A stretch of 8,572 nucleotides of DNA, taken from NCBI GenBank assembly GCA_903858085.1, contig CAIOHJ010000020.1, positions 1 to 8,572 of the forward strand. Direction: 5' to 3'. Shown piece by piece: positions 6,166-8,572 of this stretch (position 1 is the stretch's first letter; the number at the start of each line of letters is the position of its first letter). The stretch is from an uncultured Chloroflexota bacterium. GTDB lineage: Bacteria > Chloroflexota > Anaerolineae > Caldilineales > Caldilineaceae. A program made the translations under genes and the position numbers. Under the pieces are notes generated by a model. That model had not been told where the DNA came from. It did not search any database and saw only the letters and a list, made by a program, of their open reading frames with translations.

Positions 6166-6872
6166 AGCCGCACACCGAGCCACCGGTCGTTGGGGGCGGT
6201 GCGCCGTTGATGGTGGCCCTGCCCAAAGGGCGGCTGGCCGAACAGACCCTGGAGCTGTTTGCGGCCGCAGGGCTGCCGCTGCCGGGCAGCGACAACGGCC
6301 GCAAGTTGATTTTGGAAAGTGCTGCCGGTACTCTGCGCTACATCATGGCCAAGCCGAGCGATGTTCCGACATTTGTAGAGTACGGGGCTGCGGACCTGGG
6401 GATCTGCGGGCTCGACACCCTGCGCGAGAGCCGGCGCCAGGTCTACGAGCCGTTGCTGTTGCCCTTTGGCTACTGCCGTCTCTCCCTGGCCGCTCCTGCG
6501 GATCGGCCGGAGAACCCGTTGCGGTACGAAAGCCAGCCGCGTGTCGCGACCAAATACCCCAACCTGACCGCAGACTTCTTTCGCTCGCGCGGCGTCAACG
6601 CTGAAATCATCACCTTGCACGGCTCTGTCGAGCTCGGCCCTTTGGTCGGGCTGGCCCACCTGATCGTCGACCTGGTCGAGACAGGCAGCACGCTGCAGGC
6701 CAATGGGTTGGTAGAGACCCGCAAAATTATGGACATTCAGGCGGTGCTGATCGCCAATCGTGCGGCGTACCATTTGAAACGAGAGAGCGTCGAACAGGTG
6801 ATCAACCGGCTGCAGGCCCAGCTGAAGCAGCTCGAAAACCCATCAAGGAAAGTGTATGACAGAAATTGTTGA
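6162..6872 (+). CDS. hisG: ATP phosphoribosyltransferase catalytic subunit, short form
   Basis: Condenses ATP with PRPP to phosphoribosyl-ATP, committing carbon to histidine. At 236 residues it is the short HisG form, which lacks the C-terminal ACT-like regulatory domain and depends on HisZ, encoded immediately upstream. Visible motifs: ALPKGRL (19-25) at the N-terminal lobe, ADLGICGLD (77-85), VATKYPN (128-134), and the PRPP-binding signature DLVETGSTL (170-178) followed by QANGL. The ATG at 6162 overlaps the hisZ stop as ATGA, with GGAGGAG (6150-6156) 5 bases upstream, so translation is coupled. The first 15 residues are a non-conserved extension before MVALPKGRL; Met17 (6210) would be the minimal start, but the ribosome site supports 6162. 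The 3' end overlaps the next gene by 17 bases. Confidence 0.95.
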   Translation: MKPHTEPPVVGGGAPLMVALPKGRLAEQTLELFAAAGLPLPGSDNGRKLILESAAGTLRYIMAKPSDVPTFVEYGAADLGICGLDTLRESRRQVYEPLLLPFGYCRLSLAAPADRPENPLRYESQPRVATKYPNLTADFFRSRGVNAEIITLHGSVELGPLVGLAHLIVDLVETGSTLQANGLVETRKIMDIQAVLIANRAAYHLKRESVEQVINRLQAQLKQLENPSRKVYDRNC

Positions 6873-7392
6873 ACTTGACCGGATCCAGGGGGTCAAACTG
6901 GTTGTGCTGCGTTCGTTCAGCGACGAACGGGGGCGGTTTTTGGAGACATTCCGCAAAGACTGGTTTCCAGAACGCAGCTGGACGATCGTACAGACCAACC
7001 GCAGCGACAGCCAGGCAGGGGTGCTGCGCGGGCTGCATTACCATTTTCAACAGGTCGATTACTGGTATGTGGCCCGCGGCCAGATCCGGGTCGGGCTGGC
7101 TGACCTGCGGCAGGGGTCGGCGACCTATGGGGCCAGTGCGGTGGTGGAGATGGGCGAACAGCATGAATGTGGTCTGTTGATCCCCAGCGGGGTGGCACAC
7201 GGCTTCTACGCGCTGACCGCTGCCACGCTGACCTATCTGGTCGACAACTACTACGACGGCCAGGATGAGCACGGGGTTGCCTGGAATGACCCGACCCTGG
7301 CGGTGCCCTGGGGGGTCACGGACCCGATTCTCTCTGCGCGGGACCGTGCCAACCCGCGGCTGACAGAAATTTTGTCCGAGCGGCGTCCATAG
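6856..7392 (+). CDS. RmlC-family cupin (dTDP-4-dehydrorhamnose 3,5-epimerase-like)
   Basis: A 178-residue cupin of the RmlC/RfbC family. Classical members epimerise dTDP-4-keto-6-deoxyglucose at C3 and C5 in dTDP-rhamnose synthesis. Family features: ERGRF (24-28), VLRGLHY (56-62) with the catalytic-base His at 61, IPSGVAHGF (109-117), Tyr127 in LTYLVDNYY and Asp145 in WNDP. Length is normal. The loop after RGLHY is different: classical RmlC has roughly HYQ...GKLVRV with a conserved lysine, while this protein has HFQQVDYWYV, about three residues shorter and without that lysine. The core chemistry may remain, but substrate or outcome could differ. The start ATG 6856 has AGGA (6846-6849) 6 bases upstream. 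The gene overlaps the hisG 3' end by 17 bases, so it is part of the hisZ-hisG operon. No other rhamnose gene is in the window. Confidence 0.88.
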   Translation: MTEIVELDRIQGVKLVVLRSFSDERGRFLETFRKDWFPERSWTIVQTNRSDSQAGVLRGLHYHFQQVDYWYVARGQIRVGLADLRQGSATYGASAVVEMGEQHECGLLIPSGVAHGFYALTAATLTYLVDNYYDGQDEHGVAWNDPTLAVPWGVTDPILSARDRANPRLTEILSERRP

Positions 7393-7406
7393 CTGAGGAG
7401 AGGGGG

Positions 7407-7423
7407 GGCCAGCGCTGCTGGCC
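7407..7423 (+). other. Perfect 7-bp hairpin after the cupin gene
   Basis: GGCCAGC (7407-7413) and GCTGGCC (7417-7423) pair perfectly around a GCT loop, 15 bases after the cupin stop. No T run follows directly, so by itself it is not a typical intrinsic terminator. It may stabilise the 3' end of the operon transcript or be the first hairpin of a longer leader structure. Confidence 0.5.
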
Positions 7424-7451
7424 GCCTGCAGAAATTTTATCCATGCGAACC

Positions 7452-7484
7452 AGCCTGCTACGAAAGGAGGAAAGCGGCTTTTTT
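7452..7484 (+). terminator. Terminator-like hairpin with T6 tract between the cupin gene and mtnP
   Basis: AGCC-T-GCT (7452-7459) pairs with AGC-GGCT (7473-7479) as a 7-bp stem with one bulged T, around a 13-base loop. The stem runs straight into six T residues (7479-7484). The loop contains GAAAGGAGG, a near-perfect Shine-Dalgarno sequence that is 19 bases from the GTG at 7490 and too far from any start to act normally. GCCGC at 7421-7425 could compete for the 3' arm GCGGC (7474-7478), so two folds are possible. It either ends the hisZ operon or acts as a leader switch for mtnP. Confidence 0.55.
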
Positions 7485-7516
7485 CACCCGTGAGGGGGAT
7501 TTTCGCCGCCAGACCG

Positions 7517-8404
7517 ATGATGAAAGAAAAAGTTCGGATCGGTGTTTTGGGAGGCAGTGGCGTCTACCAAATGGAAGCGTTGAGCGCTGTCGAGGAAATT
7601 GTGCTTGACACACCCTTTGGGGCTCCGTCGGATGCGTATGTGGTCGGCACCCTTGGCGGGCAGCGGGTGGCGTTTCTGGCGCGCCACGGGCGGGGTCACC
7701 GCTTCAGCCCGCACCGAGTCAACTACCGAGCCAATCTCTACGGCTTCAAAATGCTCGGTGTCGAATACCTGATTGGGGTCAGCGCCTGCGGCAGCCTGCG
7801 CGAAGATCTGGCACCTGGCCACATCGTCATTCCCAACCAGCTCTTTGACCGCACCCAAGGGCGCAAACTCAGCTTCTTCGACGACCCAGAGGCTGGGACG
7901 GAGGGGCTGGTCGTCCATGTCGGGGTCGCAGATCCCTTCTGCAGCCTGCTCTCGGAGATTTGCTTTGAAGCAGTCAAACAGACCGGGGCTGCAGTGCACT
8001 GGGGGGGGAATTTTGTCACGATCGAGGGCCCGCGCTTCAGCACCAAAGCCGAGAGCCGCACCTTTCGGAGTTGGGGGATGGACCTCATCGGCATGACGAC
8101 GACCCCAGAAGCCCAGCTGGCACGCGAGGCGGAGATGAGCTATGCTGTGATGGCGCATGTCACTGACTACGATGTCTGGCATGAAAGCGAGACTCCGGTC
8201 ACCGTGGAGAAGGTGATCCAGACGTTGCTCACCAATGCGGAGGTTGCCAAACAAGCGGTGATCAACGCCGTGCAGCTGCTCGAAGGGGCGGGCCCCTCCC
8301 CGCAGCAGGGCGCCTTGCGCGACGCGATCATCACCAACCGCTCCGCCGTGCGTCGTGAGGTCATCGAACGACTGGCGCTGTTGGTGGGACATTATTTTGG
8401 CTGA
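7517..8404 (+). CDS. mtnP: S-methyl-5'-thioadenosine phosphorylase
   Basis: Phosphorolysis of methylthioadenosine to adenine and methylthioribose-1-phosphate, a methionine and purine salvage step; a cytoplasmic member of the PNP/MTAP family II. Counting from ATG 7520 (294 residues), it shows GVLGGSGVY (8-16) with phosphate-binding Ser13, RHGRGH (55-60), NYRAN (68-72), SACGSLRED (88-96), IEGPRFST (168-175), GMTTTPE (191-197) and TDYDVW (215-220). Asp216 and Asp218 correspond to the Asp pair that reads 6-aminopurines in human MTAP, and Met192 to its ribose-contacting Met. The start is unclear: adjacent ATGs at 7517 and 7520 lack a good ribosome site, and GTG 7490 would add nine residues but has its AAAGGAGG 19 bases away. 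The gene is separated from the cupin gene by a structured 124-base gap and may be read from the upstream operon or from an unseen promoter. Methylthioinosine phosphorylase is a less likely alternative. Confidence 0.93.
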   Translation: MMKEKVRIGVLGGSGVYQMEALSAVEEIVLDTPFGAPSDAYVVGTLGGQRVAFLARHGRGHRFSPHRVNYRANLYGFKMLGVEYLIGVSACGSLREDLAPGHIVIPNQLFDRTQGRKLSFFDDPEAGTEGLVVHVGVADPFCSLLSEICFEAVKQTGAAVHWGGNFVTIEGPRFSTKAESRTFRSWGMDLIGMTTTPEAQLAREAEMSYAVMAHVTDYDVWHESETPVTVEKVIQTLLTNAEVAKQAVINAVQLLEGAGPSPQQGALRDAIITNRSAVRREVIERLALLVGHYFG

Positions 8405-8436
8405 ACGCAGAAGCAGACGGTTGTGTACTATAAAAT

Positions 8437-8465
8437 TTGTCCAGAGGGTTTTTCTGCGCTATACT
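8437..8465 (+). promoter_or_regulatory. Probable rpmG promoter
   Basis: TTGTCC (8437-8442) and TATACT (8460-8465) are separated by 17 bases, matching consensus at 4 and 5 of 6 positions. Transcription would start near 8472, giving a leader of about 39 bases. A perfect 6-bp dyad, CTCTCT-gcc-AGAGAG (8464-8478), covers the -10 edge and start point. A second AT-rich TATAAA (8429-8434) has no matching -35. Confidence 0.55.
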
Positions 8466-8510
8466 CTCTGCCAGAGAGCTTTTGACCTGTAGGGCAAAGA
8501 GAGGGAGAAG

Positions 8511-8572
8511 ATGGCCAAAAAAGGACCACGTCAGATCATCAAGATGCGCAGCACGGAAAGCACACACATGTA
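8511..8572 (+). CDS. rpmG: 50S ribosomal protein L33 (5' part; cut by window end)
   Basis: The first 20 codons of L33, beginning MAKKGPRQIIKMRSTES and running off the right edge. The AAKK/MAKKG opening and the S/C-TE-S/C motif near residues 14-17 are typical of L33. Here that motif is STES instead of CTEC, so this is the zinc-free (C-minus) form as far as the N-terminal cysteine pair shows. A purine-rich ribosome site, GAGGGAG (8501-8507), lies just before the ATG. In many bacteria rpmG precedes a tRNA and secE-nusG; what follows here cannot be seen. Confidence 0.88.
   Translation, partial: MAKKGPRQIIKMRSTESTHM

Noticed and set aside
7443..7493. Sixteen-codon ORF (MRTSLLRKEESGFFHP) before mtnP, as a possible leader peptide.
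   Set aside because: No ribosome site precedes its ATG and there is no run of a regulatory amino acid. Its overlap with the terminator hairpin and with GTG 7490 is suggestive but not enough.
7393..7516. SAH or SAM riboswitch before mtnP, given the methylthioadenosine substrate.
   Set aside because: GAGGAG and CAGCGCTGCTGG are superficially similar to parts of the SAH motif, but the required core order and pairing are not present. It is reported only as an unassigned structured leader.
7484..8392. Minus-strand open frame of about 300 codons covering all of mtnP.
   Set aside because: Same codon-composition artefact. The + strand encodes every MTAP motif, and the antisense product has no family resemblance that I can see.
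8405..8510. tRNA gene near rpmG, as is common in bacteria.
   Set aside because: The 106-base gap contains no cloverleaf or T-loop GTTCGA-like sequence; only promoter-like and repeat elements are visible.
1..8572. CRISPR array, insertion sequence, phage or toxin-antitoxin system.
   Set aside because: There are no spaced repeats of CRISPR length, no transposase or integrase, no terminal inverted repeats, and every large frame is assigned to a metabolic, repair or ribosomal family.

Overview
The window is a GC-rich bacterial chromosomal segment made almost entirely of tightly packed metabolic genes. No tRNA, rRNA, insertion sequence, phage gene or CRISPR array is visible. A lineage related to Chloroflexota (Anaerolineae/Caldilineae-like) is my best guess, from the combination of a MaeB-type malic enzyme, a HisZ plus short-HisG pair and a zinc-free L33. 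This is an impression, not a demonstration, and no single sequence here proves the phylum.

Layout. Bases 2-1654 hold the 3' two-thirds of a MaeB-type malic enzyme, cut by the left edge. It is followed by an FAD-dependent amine/amino-acid oxidoreductase of the PuuB/DAO type (1734-3041) and a PHP-domain histidinol-phosphatase (3079-3864), all on +. A GC-rich hairpin over the PHP stop codon separates this block from a convergent minus-strand SRAP (YedK/HMCES) gene (3893-4585). SRAP is divergent from a +-strand operon across a 233-base intergenic region, which carries four abutting 14-bp repeats and an extended -10 promoter. The operon is hisZ (4819-6165), hisG (6162-6872, ATGA overlap) and an RmlC-family cupin (6856-7392, 17-base overlap with hisG). 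A 124-base structured gap with a terminator-like hairpin leads to mtnP, methylthioadenosine phosphorylase (7517-8404). The right edge cuts rpmG (ribosomal protein L33) after 20 codons; it has its own promoter.

How the genes fit. HisZ and short HisG form the hetero-oligomeric ATP phosphoribosyltransferase, the first step of histidine synthesis. The PHP phosphatase upstream is a good candidate for a late step of the same pathway (histidinol-phosphate to histidinol). MtnP salvages the purine and methionine carbon of methylthioadenosine. MaeB makes pyruvate and NADPH. SRAP protects abasic sites in single-stranded DNA. The rmlC-like gene is the misfit: it is translationally coupled to hisG but belongs to a nucleotide-sugar family.

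I did not find a clearly new multi-gene system. The points most worth following are the 14-bp repeat array at the hisZ promoter, the hisG-coupled cupin whose substrate loop differs from classical RmlC, and the terminator-like leader before mtnP.
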